Source of the DNA: Bacteroidales bacterium
GTDB taxonomy: Bacteria > Bacteroidota > Bacteroidia > Bacteroidales > P3
Length of the DNA: 64,000 nt
Direction of reading: 5' to 3'
Assembly (NCBI GenBank): GCA_017550405.1
Contig: JAFZPH010000006.1
Coordinates: 155,451 to 219,450 of the forward strand
Shown: one piece after another, positions 56,322 to 64,000 of the stretch
Layout: each line of letters begins with the position of its first letter
Numbering within the stretch: position 1 is the first letter of the stretch
Made by a program: the position numbers and the translations under genes
Notes under the pieces: model-generated
Databases searched by the model: none
What the model was told of the DNA's origin: nothing
What the model saw: only the letters and a program-made list of their open reading frames with translations

Positions 56322-58445
56322 ATGAAGAATACTGCCAAATACATCTTGATTATGACCATCGTCGCCATTGCACAGCCCGCCGCAGGGCAGAGCGCCAACC
56401 CGTTGCTGCAGGAGTGGAACACTCCGCATCAGACACCGCCGTTCAGCAAGATACGCAACGAGCACTATGCTCCCGCTGTGAAGGAAGCCATCAAGGAAGC
56501 CGAGGGCAACATCCAACGTATTATCCGACAAAAGGAGGCTCCCACGTTTGAGAACACCATCGTCGCCATGCAGACGGCCAGCGAGCGGCTGGACCGTATC
56601 TGCAATGTAATGTTCAACCTGAACGAATGCAACACCAACACGGAGTTGCAGAACATCGTGATGGACCTGACGCCTGAACTGACACGGTTCTCCAACAGCG
56701 TGGACATGAATCCGAAGCTGTTCGAACGGGTCAAGACCGTCTACGACCAGCGCGACAAACTCGTCCTCACCACTGAGCAGCGTACCCTGCTGGAGAAGAC
56801 CTACAAGGGTTTTGTGCGCAACGGCGTAAACCTGAAAGGCAAAGACAGGAAGACCTATGCACGCAACAGCGAACGCCTGTCGCAGCTGTCGCAGCAGATG
56901 AACAGGAATGTGCTGGCGGACAACAATAATTACATTCTCCATATCACTAAAAGCGAAGACTTGTACGGTCTGCCGGAGAATGTGGTGGCTGCAGCACAAG
57001 CCGAGGCTCAGGAGCGCGGTATGGAGGGCTGGGTATTCACGCTGGCATATCCGTCATACGGTCCTTTTATCACCTATGCCGACAACCGCGAACTGCGCGA
57101 GCAGATGTGGCGTGCCTACAACAGTCGCGGCAACCGGGGCAACGAGAACGACAACAACGAGATAATACGCGAGATGACCCATCTACGCTACCAACAAGCC
57201 AAGATGCTGGGCTATGAGAATTACTGCGAATATGTGCTGAGCGACCGCATGTGCGACACCCCCGATAAACTGGCCAAATTCCTTACCGACCTCTATAGTC
57301 AGGCCATGCCTTTCGCCAAAAAAGACCTTGCCGAGGTTTCGGAGTTTGCTCAACGTCTTGGCGCCACACTTCCGCTGCAACGCTGGGACTTCAGCTACTA
57401 CAGCGAGAAACTGAAGCAGCAGAAGTATGACTTCGACCAGGAACTGCTGCGGCCCTACCTGCAGATGGAGAAAGTGCGGCAGGGAATCTTCGACCTGTAC
57501 GGCCGCCTGTATGGAATCACGTTCCGCGAGACCAACAACATCGAGGTCTACCACCCCGACGTGAAGGTTTATGAGGTGATGGACGGCAATCGTTTCATGG
57601 GTGTGCTTTATCTGGACATGCACCCGAGAGCCAGCAAGCGCAGCGGTGCCTGGAAGACCACATTCCGCGAACAGAGCAATATTGGAGGCAAACAGATTAG
57701 ACCATTGGTGCAGGTGGTATGCAACTTCTCCAAACCCGTGGGAGACAAACCCTCGCTGCTGAGTTTCGACGAGATGGAGACCTTTATGCATGAGTTCGGA
57801 CACGCTATGCACTGCCTTCTCACCGATTGCACCTATCCCAGCCTCAGCGGCACCAGCGTGAAACGCGATTTTGTCGAAATGCCTTCACAGGTGATGGAAA
57901 ACTGGTGCTACGAACCCGAGTTCCTCAACACCTTCGCCCGCCACTATCTTACCAATGACACCATCCCCGGCGATTACATACGCAAAATCAAGGCTGCCGA
58001 GAAATATCTGGCCGGATGGCTTTGCGTCCGTCAGTTGAACCTGGGATGGATTGACCTTGCGTTCCACACACTGAACGAACCCATCGAGGGACGCATAGAC
58101 GAATATGAGCACTCACGTATGAAGGAACTGCAGCCCATCGTGAAAGGCACCTGCACCAGCACAGCCTTCACCCACATCTTTGCAGGTGGCTATGCTTCGG
58201 GATACTACGGCTACAAATGGGCCGAAGTGCTTGACGCCGACATCTTCTCTAAATTCAAACGGGAAGGCATCTTCAACAAAGCAACCGCCGAGTCATTCCG
58301 TAGGGAGATTCTGTCGAAAGGGGGCACCGAACACCCCTCTGTGCTGTTCCGCAACTTCATGGGTCGCGACCCGGACAACAATGCCTTGCTGATTCGCTGC
58401 GGTTTCATCCAGGAAGCCTTTATCCCTTCCCCCACTAAACATTAA
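56322..58445 (+). CDS. M3 family peptidyl-dipeptidase (Dcp-like)
   Basis: A 707-residue thimet-type metallopeptidase. The zinc motif HEFGH is at 490-494, with the third ligand Glu about 25 residues further on in the EMPSQVMENW block. A signal peptide (ILIMTIVAIAQPAAGQ) precedes the mature sequence, so it is periplasmic or cell-surface-associated, unlike cytosolic E. coli Dcp. The ATG at 56322 is used because it begins directly before the signal peptide; the upstream open frame is not conserved in character. It releases dipeptides or cleaves short peptides. RNase R follows 11 bases later. Confidence 0.93.
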   Translation: MKNTAKYILIMTIVAIAQPAAGQSANPLLQEWNTPHQTPPFSKIRNEHYAPAVKEAIKEAEGNIQRIIRQKEAPTFENTIVAMQTASERLDRICNVMFNLNECNTNTELQNIVMDLTPELTRFSNSVDMNPKLFERVKTVYDQRDKLVLTTEQRTLLEKTYKGFVRNGVNLKGKDRKTYARNSERLSQLSQQMNRNVLADNNNYILHITKSEDLYGLPENVVAAAQAEAQERGMEGWVFTLAYPSYGPFITYADNRELREQMWRAYNSRGNRGNENDNNEIIREMTHLRYQQAKMLGYENYCEYVLSDRMCDTPDKLAKFLTDLYSQAMPFAKKDLAEVSEFAQRLGATLPLQRWDFSYYSEKLKQQKYDFDQELLRPYLQMEKVRQGIFDLYGRLYGITFRETNNIEVYHPDVKVYEVMDGNRFMGVLYLDMHPRASKRSGAWKTTFREQSNIGGKQIRPLVQVVCNFSKPVGDKPSLLSFDEMETFMHEFGHAMHCLLTDCTYPSLSGTSVKRDFVEMPSQVMENWCYEPEFLNTFARHYLTNDTIPGDYIRKIKAAEKYLAGWLCVRQLNLGWIDLAFHTLNEPIEGRIDEYEHSRMKELQPIVKGTCTSTAFTHIFAGGYASGYYGYKWAEVLDADIFSKFKREGIFNKATAESFRREILSKGGTEHPSVLFRNFMGRDPDNNALLIRCGFIQEAFIPSPTKH

Positions 58446-58456
58446 CCTTATCAAAC

Positions 58457-60793
58457 ATGAACGAAATCTACGCAAAACAGATACTAAAGATATTTGCCAA
58501 CAACCCCTTCGACACATTCAACCACAAACAGATAGCCTCGCGCCTCGGCGCCCACGACAAGGGCAGCCGCCAGTTGGTTCTTGCCACCATGCAGGAACTG
58601 GCAGAGGACAAAATACTGGTTGAGGACGACAACGCTCGCGGCAAATTCAAAATCAACCCCAAGAACATCAACGACGACCTGCTGCCGAAAAACTATATTG
58701 TCGGCACCATCGACATGAAGCAGACCGGCAAAGCCTACGTCATACCCCAAGACGAAGGCCTCGAGGACGTACTCATCACTCCGAACAACACCCGCCACGC
58801 CCTGCACGGCGACACCGTGAAAGTGCTGATGTTCCCGCAACGCAAGATGCACAAACCCGAAGGCCAGGTAGTAGAAATACTGCATCGCGCCCGCACCCGT
58901 TTCGTCGGAATCATTCAACGGCAGGACCGCTTTGCCTTCTTGGTGAGCGACAGCCGTTCGATGGTTGTGGACATCTTCATCCCGCTCAACGAACTGGCCG
59001 GTGCCACCGACGGCGAGAAAGCCCTGGTGGAGATGACCGACTGGCCAGAGCGCATGAACAACCCCGTGGGACGCGTTATCAAACGGCTCGGCCGTCCGGG
59101 TGACAACAACGTGGAGATGCAGTCCATCCTCGCCGAATACGACTTCCCGCTCGACTTCCCGCCACAGGCCGAGAAAGAGGCCGAGCACATCCTCCCTCCT
59201 ACCGAGAAGGATTATGAAGGTCGCAAGGACTTCCGCTCCGTCACCACTTTCACCATCGACCCCGAGGATGCAAAAGACTACGACGATGCACTCTCCTTCC
59301 GCACGCTGCCCAACGGCAACATGGAGGTGGGCGTACACATCGCCGACGTATCTCACTATGTTAAACCCGGCACCGCCATCGACCGCGAAGCCTACACCCG
59401 CGGCACCAGCGTCTACCTTGTCGACCGCACCATCCCCATGCTCCCCGAAAAGCTCTGCAACGGTGTCTGCTCCCTGCGCCCGCACGAGGACAAACTCTGT
59501 TTCAGTGTCGTGATGGAAATGACAGCCGAAGCCAAAGTGAAGAAAGTATGGATGGGCAAATCCGTCATCAACAGTGACCGCCGCTACAGCTATGAAGAAG
59601 CCCAGGAAATCATCGACACCGACAGCGTGAAAGCTGGCGAGGAACCTACCGGCAACGCCATACTTATGCTTCACAAACTGGCCACCATCATGCGCGAAGA
59701 GCGCTACCGCGAAGGCGCCATCAACTTCGAAAGCCAAGAGGTGAAATTCCATCTGGACGAAAACGCCAAGCCCATCGGTGTATACATCAAAGAGTCGAAA
59801 GAGGCCAACTGGCTCATCGAGGAATTCATGCTGCTGGCCAACAAACAAGTGGCCGAGCATGTGGGCATGACCAAGAAGGGGAAAACAAAGGATTCCAAGC
59901 CGACCCCCGCAAAGACCTTCGTCTACCGAGTACACGACGAGCCCAACCCCGAGAAACTGAACACCTTTGTGGAATTCGTAGCCAAACTGGGATTCAAAAT
60001 CAAAGTGGGCTCACGCCAAGCCCTTGCCCACAGCTACAACGACCTCTTCGACACCATTGCCGGACGAGGGGAAGAATACATGATTGACAATATCGCCATC
60101 CGCACGATGGCCAAAGCCTACTACAGCACCCAGAACATCGGCCACTATGGATTGGGGTTTGCCTTCTACACCCACTTCACCTCGCCCATCCGCCGATACC
60201 CCGACCTGATGGTCCACCGCCTGCTGGAACGCTACCTGCACGGCGGTACTTCCGTCAGCGCTGACGAATACGAAGAATACTGCAAGCACTGCTCACGTAT
60301 GGAGAAACAAGCCGCCGACGCCGAACGGGCCAGCGTGAAATACAAACAGGCCGAATTCCTCAGCGACAAACTGGGACAGGAATTCCCTGCACTGATTTCG
60401 GGCGTCAGCAAATGGGGCATCTATGCGGAAATCGAAGGCAACAAATGCGAAGGCATGATTCCTATCGGCTCACTGCAAGGCGACTACTTCATGCTGGACG
60501 AAGACAACTACCAGGTAATCGGACGCCGTCACGGCAAATGCTACAAACTGGGCGACCCCGTCACCATCCGTGTGAGAGGTGTCGACATGATGAAGAAGCT
60601 GATTGATTTCGAGTTGGTAGACGAGACCTACGACATCCCCAGCGGCAAGACAGCAAAAGACCGTCGCGGGCGAAGCAAGAAGGCCTCTTCACCAATGGCC
60701 GAACCCAAAAAGTCCGCCCCGAAGGCCAAAAGGAAGAAAGCGGACAGCACAAAAGGCAAGTCCAGGAGTACAACATCGCGCAAGAAAAACTGA
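58457..60793 (+). CDS. rnr: Ribonuclease R
   Basis: A 778-residue 3'-5' exoribonuclease. Cold-shock domains lie in the N-terminal third. The RNB catalytic domain holds the metal site with DPEDAKDYDDALS, and the block HFTSPIRRYPDLMVHRLL is near residue 580. A C-terminal S1 domain (GVSKWGIYAEIEGN) follows, then a Lys/Ser-rich basic tail. It degrades structured RNA. The tail is longer and more basic than in many members. It lies 11 bases after the M3 peptidase gene, so the two are likely co-transcribed. Confidence 0.96.
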   Translation: MNEIYAKQILKIFANNPFDTFNHKQIASRLGAHDKGSRQLVLATMQELAEDKILVEDDNARGKFKINPKNINDDLLPKNYIVGTIDMKQTGKAYVIPQDEGLEDVLITPNNTRHALHGDTVKVLMFPQRKMHKPEGQVVEILHRARTRFVGIIQRQDRFAFLVSDSRSMVVDIFIPLNELAGATDGEKALVEMTDWPERMNNPVGRVIKRLGRPGDNNVEMQSILAEYDFPLDFPPQAEKEAEHILPPTEKDYEGRKDFRSVTTFTIDPEDAKDYDDALSFRTLPNGNMEVGVHIADVSHYVKPGTAIDREAYTRGTSVYLVDRTIPMLPEKLCNGVCSLRPHEDKLCFSVVMEMTAEAKVKKVWMGKSVINSDRRYSYEEAQEIIDTDSVKAGEEPTGNAILMLHKLATIMREERYREGAINFESQEVKFHLDENAKPIGVYIKESKEANWLIEEFMLLANKQVAEHVGMTKKGKTKDSKPTPAKTFVYRVHDEPNPEKLNTFVEFVAKLGFKIKVGSRQALAHSYNDLFDTIAGRGEEYMIDNIAIRTMAKAYYSTQNIGHYGLGFAFYTHFTSPIRRYPDLMVHRLLERYLHGGTSVSADEYEEYCKHCSRMEKQAADAERASVKYKQAEFLSDKLGQEFPALISGVSKWGIYAEIEGNKCEGMIPIGSLQGDYFMLDEDNYQVIGRRHGKCYKLGDPVTIRVRGVDMMKKLIDFELVDETYDIPSGKTAKDRRGRSKKASSPMAEPKKSAPKAKRKKADSTKGKSRSTTSRKKN

Positions 60794-60869
60794 CAACAGG
60801 ACAACATCCCTGCGGCACCGGGACTCAACACACACCCTGTGCCGCAATATGCTCCTCCATCGAAAATCT

Positions 60870-61349
60870 ATGCAAAGATACATCTTCCTCGACTTCGACG
60901 GGGTAATCTGCACACAGCAGCACCGACAAACCCTCCTCGAAAAACGCCAGTCCCTCAAGGATGACCTTGGCCCCTATTTCGACCCCGAGGCTGTTGCCAA
61001 CTTGCGTACCATTGTCGACTCGACCGACGCAGGCATCGTCGTGACATCCTCATGGAAATACAAAGGGCTCAGCACCCTTCAGGCGCTATGGACATGCCGC
61101 AACATGCCTGGCACACTGCTGGATGTAACCCCCATCGTCATGTCTGGCTTCATGTTCAACCGTGGAATGGAGATAAACCAATGGCTCTATACCAACACCC
61201 AGTCCGACCCCGACACCTGTCGATATGTCATCCTCGACGACGCACTCGACTTCCTGCCTGAGCAGCGGCCCTATCTCATCAATACCAACCCCAATTGCGG
61301 CCTCACAGCACAGGATGCCGCGCAAGCCATCGCCATCCTCACGACCTGA
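60870..61349 (+). CDS. HAD-like phosphatase of the 'Swiss army knife RNA repair' HAD type
   Basis: A 159-residue HAD-fold protein. Motif I is FLDFDGVI with Asp8 and Asp10, motif II is VTSSWK, and motif IV is VILDDALDFL. The size matches the small stand-alone HAD domain also found fused in RNA repair proteins. Its position behind RNase R is suggestive of an RNA end-healing role, but this is inference. The ATG at 60870 is chosen over one seven codons upstream because it starts just before motif I. Substrate unknown. Confidence 0.75.
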   Translation: MQRYIFLDFDGVICTQQHRQTLLEKRQSLKDDLGPYFDPEAVANLRTIVDSTDAGIVVTSSWKYKGLSTLQALWTCRNMPGTLLDVTPIVMSGFMFNRGMEINQWLYTNTQSDPDTCRYVILDDALDFLPEQRPYLINTNPNCGLTAQDAAQAIAILTT

Positions 61350-61730
61350 CCTCTGTCTCCTCGCGTATAACGATCGTTCTGCTTTCACTGTTGCAGAGAC
61401 ATAGTCTGCCCAGCCACAGCACCACCGTTTCTGTATGGCGATGTCACGTGCTATAATCCCAAATCGGTCTAGGCCGACTTTTCAATCAATCTCTCTTTTT
61501 TCAGGTCTGTTTATGCCATATCAGCGATTCATGGTATAAACAATGGGAGACATGATGTCCCGTAGAATGGGAATTGTGAGGAAAAAGCCAACATTACACT
61601 GACAGACCTTGTCTATTATTATGTGCAGACTATAGCAGATTAAGAAATATCAACTTAATTTAATTGCAATACAATAGATACAATATCAAGTTGTTACCTA
61701 TACACATCAAAAAATATGACAAATAACATA
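61350..61730. other. Intergenic region, no gene recognised
   Basis: AT-rich gap after the HAD gene with no convincing coding sequence on either strand. Neither a clear terminator for the HAD transcript nor a repeat was found. The downstream end holds the promoter of the small lipoprotein gene. Confidence 0.5.
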
Positions 61731-61761
61731 TTGTCAAATGAAAAAATAGTCGTATCTTTGC
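61731..61761 (+). promoter_or_regulatory. Promoter of the small lipoprotein gene
   Basis: TTG at 61731-61733 (preceded by A), then a 19-base spacer and TATCTTTGC at 61753-61761. A strong match to the Bacteroidales consensus. Transcription would begin near 61768, leaving a leader of about 100 bases before the ATG. Confidence 0.75.
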
Positions 61762-61866
61762 ATTCGTAAACTGAATGTTAAACAACGGTTGTCTGGCAGA
61801 TTAATGGGTTCTGTCTGTTTGGATGACCAGAAAGTTAATAAATAGAACCCACCAAAATACAGAATC

Positions 61867-62061
61867 ATGAAGAAAGTTATTACAGTTCTCGCTATCGTTG
61901 CAGTAGTATTTTGCCTTGGCAGCTGCAAGAAAAAATGCACCTGCACAACCACTATGAACGGTGCAGTTGTTCAAACTGTTACTATGGAAGCCACAAACTG
62001 CGCCAAACTAAATGTTACCCAGACCGTTGAAGGTATGGTGCAAGAGACCAAATGCAATTAG
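61867..62061 (+). CDS. Small Cys-rich lipoprotein, unknown function
   Basis: A 64-residue protein. The signal peptide (VITVLAIVAVVFCLGSC) has a lipobox LGSC, so the mature protein is only about 45 residues, starting CKKKCTC. Further Cys lie at NCAKLN and near the end (TKCN), five in the mature part counting the acylated one. The remaining Cys could form disulfides. It has its own consensus promoter and a strong terminator, so it is expressed as a single gene and is probably real despite its size. An eroded second copy lies 244 bases downstream. Function unknown. Confidence 0.8.
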   Translation: MKKVITVLAIVAVVFCLGSCKKKCTCTTTMNGAVVQTVTMEATNCAKLNVTQTVEGMVQETKCN

Positions 62062-62080
62062 GCGATAGCCCTATAGAGAA

Positions 62081-62118
62081 AAAAGCAAGGCAAGCCGTTG
62101 GCTTGCCTTGCTTTTTTT
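62081..62118 (+). terminator. Strong terminator of the small lipoprotein gene
   Basis: A perfect 12-bp stem, GCAAGGCAAGCC (62085-62096) with GGCTTGCCTTGC (62100-62111), closes a three-base loop and is followed by seven T. Confidence 0.92.
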
Positions 62119-62304
62119 CTTCAACAGAAAGGCTGTTCCATAACAGATATTTACATCAAAGACTTATCTCCGATTATGCTGATTGTAATATACATACAGT
62201 AATCTTGATTTTTTTTCTTGTGCCACTTTTCTCCCATAAAAGGGCTCTAATCGAAATAAAGGAGCAGAATTTTCCGCCAAAGAGACTCTGTTCTTGTCGG
62301 CGGA

Positions 62305-62397
62305 ATGGCTCTAAAAAAGAAGGAATCCACCAACTGCTCAAAACTCAACGCCTCTCAAACGGTTGGAGGTATGGTTCAGGAGACCAAGTGCAAGTAA
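62305..62397 (+). pseudogene. Eroded tandem copy of the small lipoprotein gene
   Basis: The 3' part reads STNCSKLNASQTVGGMVQETKCK and then stops, almost word for word the C-terminus of the small lipoprotein upstream (ATNCAKLNVTQTVEGMVQETKCN). An ATG at 62305 opens this frame, but the seven codons after it do not form a signal peptide, so the N-terminal half of the gene is gone. It is followed by its own hairpin terminator, as in the intact copy. This shows an old tandem duplication with loss of the 5' half. Confidence 0.75.
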
Positions 62398-62418
62398 AGC
62401 ACTGCTCCCATGTTACAT

Positions 62419-62455
62419 AGAAAGACGAGTCAACATTGGCTTGTCTTTCTTTTCT
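62419..62455 (+). terminator. Hairpin after the eroded lipoprotein copy
   Basis: AGAAAGACGAGTCAA pairs with the segment ending TTGTCTTTCT (62441-62450), with two wobble pairs, and is followed by TTTCT. Confidence 0.7.
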
Positions 62456-62468
62456 CCCACAAATTAGA

Positions 62469-62496
62469 CAAAAAAAAGCCGCTCGTTTGGAGCGGC
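62469..62496 (-). terminator. Terminator of the rpsF-rpsR-rplI operon
   Basis: On the minus strand GCCGCTC and GAGCGGC form a seven-base-pair stem around a five-base loop (62478-62496), followed by a run of eight T. It lies about 27 bases after the rplI stop. Confidence 0.9.
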
Positions 62497-62522
62497 TTAG
62501 GGTATCATCATTGCTGATATTA

Positions 62523-62972
62523 TTATTCAGCGACAACCTCGACAGTGATCTGGGCTTTGATGTCCTTGTAGATGTTAATCTGAGCGGGGAAAGTGCCGAC
62601 CTCTTTGAGTTTTGCACCGTCTACAACAATCTTCTTGCGGTCGATGTCGTAGTTGTGCTGCTCCTTCAGGGCCTCAGCAATCTGGTCGCTGGTGATGGAG
62701 CCGAAAAGGTGACCGTTCTCACCGACCTTGGCGATAAGGCGGACGCTCTTCTCGTTGACAGCAGCCTTGAGGGTCTCGGCATCCTTGCGGAGTTTCTCTT
62801 CTTTGAAAGCACGCTGGCGGAGATTCTCGGCGTGAACCTTGCGGTTGGACGGAGTGGCGATGATGGCCATGCCGTTGGGGAGAAGATAGTTGTTGGCGTA
62901 TCCGTTTTTAACTTTGACGATATCGTCCTTGTAACCGAGGTTGGCTACATCTTGCAAAAGTATAATTTCCAT
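62523..62972 (-). CDS. rplI: 50S ribosomal protein L9
   Basis: A 149-residue L9. The N-terminal domain (MEIILLQDVANLGYKDDIV, GYANNYLLPNGMA) is joined by a long helix to the C-terminal domain, ending QITVEVVAE. The length is normal. It is the last gene of the S6-S18-L9 operon, 19 bases after rpsR and with the operon terminator beyond. It binds 23S rRNA at the base of the L1 stalk region. Confidence 0.98.
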   Translation of the reverse strand: MEIILLQDVANLGYKDDIVKVKNGYANNYLLPNGMAIIATPSNRKVHAENLRQRAFKEEKLRKDAETLKAAVNEKSVRLIAKVGENGHLFGSITSDQIAEALKEQHNYDIDRKKIVVDGAKLKEVGTFPAQINIYKDIKAQITVEVVAE

Positions 62973-62991
62973 TCTATTCTTCCTCCTATTA

Positions 62992-63258
62992 TTATTTTAA
63001 ACAATCGGCTACATAGGGCAGCAGGGCCAGATGGCGGGCACGCTTGATAGCCTTGGACACTTTCTTTTGATACTTGTTGGAAGTACCGGTGATGCGGCGG
63101 GGCAGAATCTTGCCCTGCTCATTGACAAACTTCAGCAGGAAGTCAGCATCTTTATAGTCAATATATTTGATGCCGAGTTTTTTGAAACGACAGTATTTCT
63201 TACGCTGGGTCTCGACGGCAATCGGGGTGAGATATTTAATTTCGGTTTCGTTAGCCAT
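62992..63258 (-). CDS. rpsR: 30S ribosomal protein S18
   Basis: An 88-residue S18 with the conserved core [17 protein letters not shown], then [29 protein letters not shown]. It forms a heterodimer with S6 on the 30S platform. It lies between rpsF and rplI, the usual order in Bacteroidetes. Confidence 0.98.
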   Translation of the reverse strand: MANETEIKYLTPIAVETQRKKYCRFKKLGIKYIDYKDADFLLKFVNEQGKILPRRITGTSNKYQKKVSKAIKRARHLALLPYVADCLK

Positions 63259-63314
63259 GATTCTAATGTTTTAAAATGTTGCGGGGATAATCTGTATTCT
63301 CGCTTACACTGATT

Positions 63315-63686
63315 TTAATTGTTTGCCTCCTGGGTTTCGGCGGGTTCCTCAACAGCCTTCTTGGCGTTGCGTTTCTTCTCGTTGTAGGCGATGGCATACT
63401 TGTCGAGAGAGACGGTGAGGAAGCGGAGCAGACGCTCGTCGCGTTTGTAAGCCACCTCGAGGTCGGCGATGACGCTGCCCTCAGCCTCGAACTCAATGAG
63501 GTAATAGAATCCTGTGTTCTTTTTGCGGATGGGATAAGCCAGCTTGCGCATACCCCAGTTGTTGGTGTAGATGATTTCTGCACCATGGTCTTTTAAGAAG
63601 TTGGTGTACTTCTCTACCGTTTCCTTCATCTGTTCTTCAGACAAAACGGGAGTTACAATGAAAACGGTTTCGTAACGATTTACCAT
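63315..63686 (-). CDS. rpsF: 30S ribosomal protein S6
   Basis: A 123-residue S6 with the ferredoxin-like fold pattern (NRYETVFIVTPVLSEEQM at the N-terminus, NWGMRKLAYPIRKKNTGFYYLIEF in the middle). The tail is acidic and rich in Glu and Ala (EEPAETQEANN), which is common in the phylum. First gene of the operon with S18 and L9. No S6:S18-binding leader structure was recognised upstream. Confidence 0.98.
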   Translation of the reverse strand: MVNRYETVFIVTPVLSEEQMKETVEKYTNFLKDHGAEIIYTNNWGMRKLAYPIRKKNTGFYYLIEFEAEGSVIADLEVAYKRDERLLRFLTVSLDKYAIAYNEKKRNAKKAVEEPAETQEANN

Positions 63687-63736
63687 GTTTGTACTTTTAT
63701 TAATGATTATTACTAAATTGACGTCAAATGACGCTG

Positions 63737-63809
<73 letters not shown>

Positions 63810-63871
63810 ATTGCGGTGTTGATGTAAAATGTTTGGAAAGCGGTCTCTCCCGGACGGGGGAAGAGTTTTGG

Positions 63872-63945
63872 TCGGGGTGAGAAGACTCGAACTTCCGGCC
63901 TCCACGTCCCGAACGTGGCGCGCTAGCCAACTGCGCTACACCCCG
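63872..63945 (-). tRNA. tRNA-Pro (CGG)
   Basis: On the minus strand a 74-base cloverleaf with acceptor CGGGGTG/CACCCCG, anticodon loop TTCGGGA giving anticodon CGG, and T loop TTCGAGT. The three bases after the discriminator read CCA, so the 3' end may be encoded. It lies about 60 bases upstream of tRNA-Thr. Confidence 0.93.
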
Positions 63946-63951
63946 CAGTAG

Positions 63952-64000
63952 TGTCCTGGCAGGGACTCGAACCCTGGACCCATTGATTAAGAGTCAATTG
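63952..64000 (-). tRNA. tRNA-Lys (CTT), 3' part, cut by the window edge
   Basis: The visible minus-strand part has the anticodon stem and loop (ATTGA-CTCTTAA-TCAAT, anticodon CTT), the variable loop, the T arm CAGGG-TTCGAGT-CCCTG and the 3' acceptor strand CCAGGAC. The D arm and the 5' acceptor strand lie outside the window. Confidence 0.88.

Noticed and set aside
58484..59935. Long minus-strand open frame (483 codons) opposite the RNase R gene
   Set aside because: The same Val/Gly/His-rich mirror pattern of a GC-rich gene; RNase R on the plus strand has full motif support.

Overview
The window is a chromosomal segment from a member of the Bacteroidales. Evidence: a UpxY-type NusG paralogue in a capsule locus, a TonB receptor paired with a DUF4249 lipoprotein, a PorT-like barrel, and promoters of the TTTG-N19-TAnnTTTG type with little Shine-Dalgarno use. 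The species cannot be fixed from the sequence.

Positions 1-38566, all on the minus strand, are one large capsule/O-antigen type locus read from right to left. It opens with ugd and upxY. A first block (36.6-27.6 kb) carries four ATP-grasp ligases of the sugar-transfer-associated family, three CapA-like proteins and a GT2. A palindrome-rich gap and a probable internal promoter follow. A second block holds an OPX export lipoprotein, a second ugd, a nucleotidyltransferase-fold protein, a TupA-like ATP-grasp, a pyruvyl transferase, the Wzy, an Fe-S FrhB-like protein, the Wzx flippase and an opine-dehydrogenase-like enzyme. Next come a decayed capA, a decayed ATP-grasp gene and five intact ATP-grasp genes. 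The block ends with a GT4, a four-gene acyl cassette (hexapeptide acyltransferase, ACP, SDR, KASIII), another GT4, a GNAT-like protein, a PglC-like initiating transferase, a NeuD-like acetyltransferase, and fnlA plus the start of an fnlB-like gene. Ten intact ATP-grasp ligases in one locus is the main oddity. Together with UDP-glucuronate supply and an opine dehydrogenase, it suggests a uronic-acid glycan decorated by amino acids or opines through amide bonds. That is an inference.

From 38.7 kb the DNA becomes GC-rich and is ordinary core genome: an M16 peptidase, a voltage-gated-type K+ channel, a TonB receptor with its DUF4249 partner, a 2-hydroxyacid dehydrogenase, a DUF3109 protein, lspA, tRNA-Phe, a two-component system, a thioesterase, asparaginase I, a PorT-like barrel, an FAD enzyme and uvrB. 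After these lie a coiled-coil lipoprotein, an M3 peptidase, RNase R, a HAD protein, and a tiny Cys-rich lipoprotein with an eroded second copy. The window ends with the rpsF-rpsR-rplI operon and tRNAs Thr, Pro and (partial) Lys.
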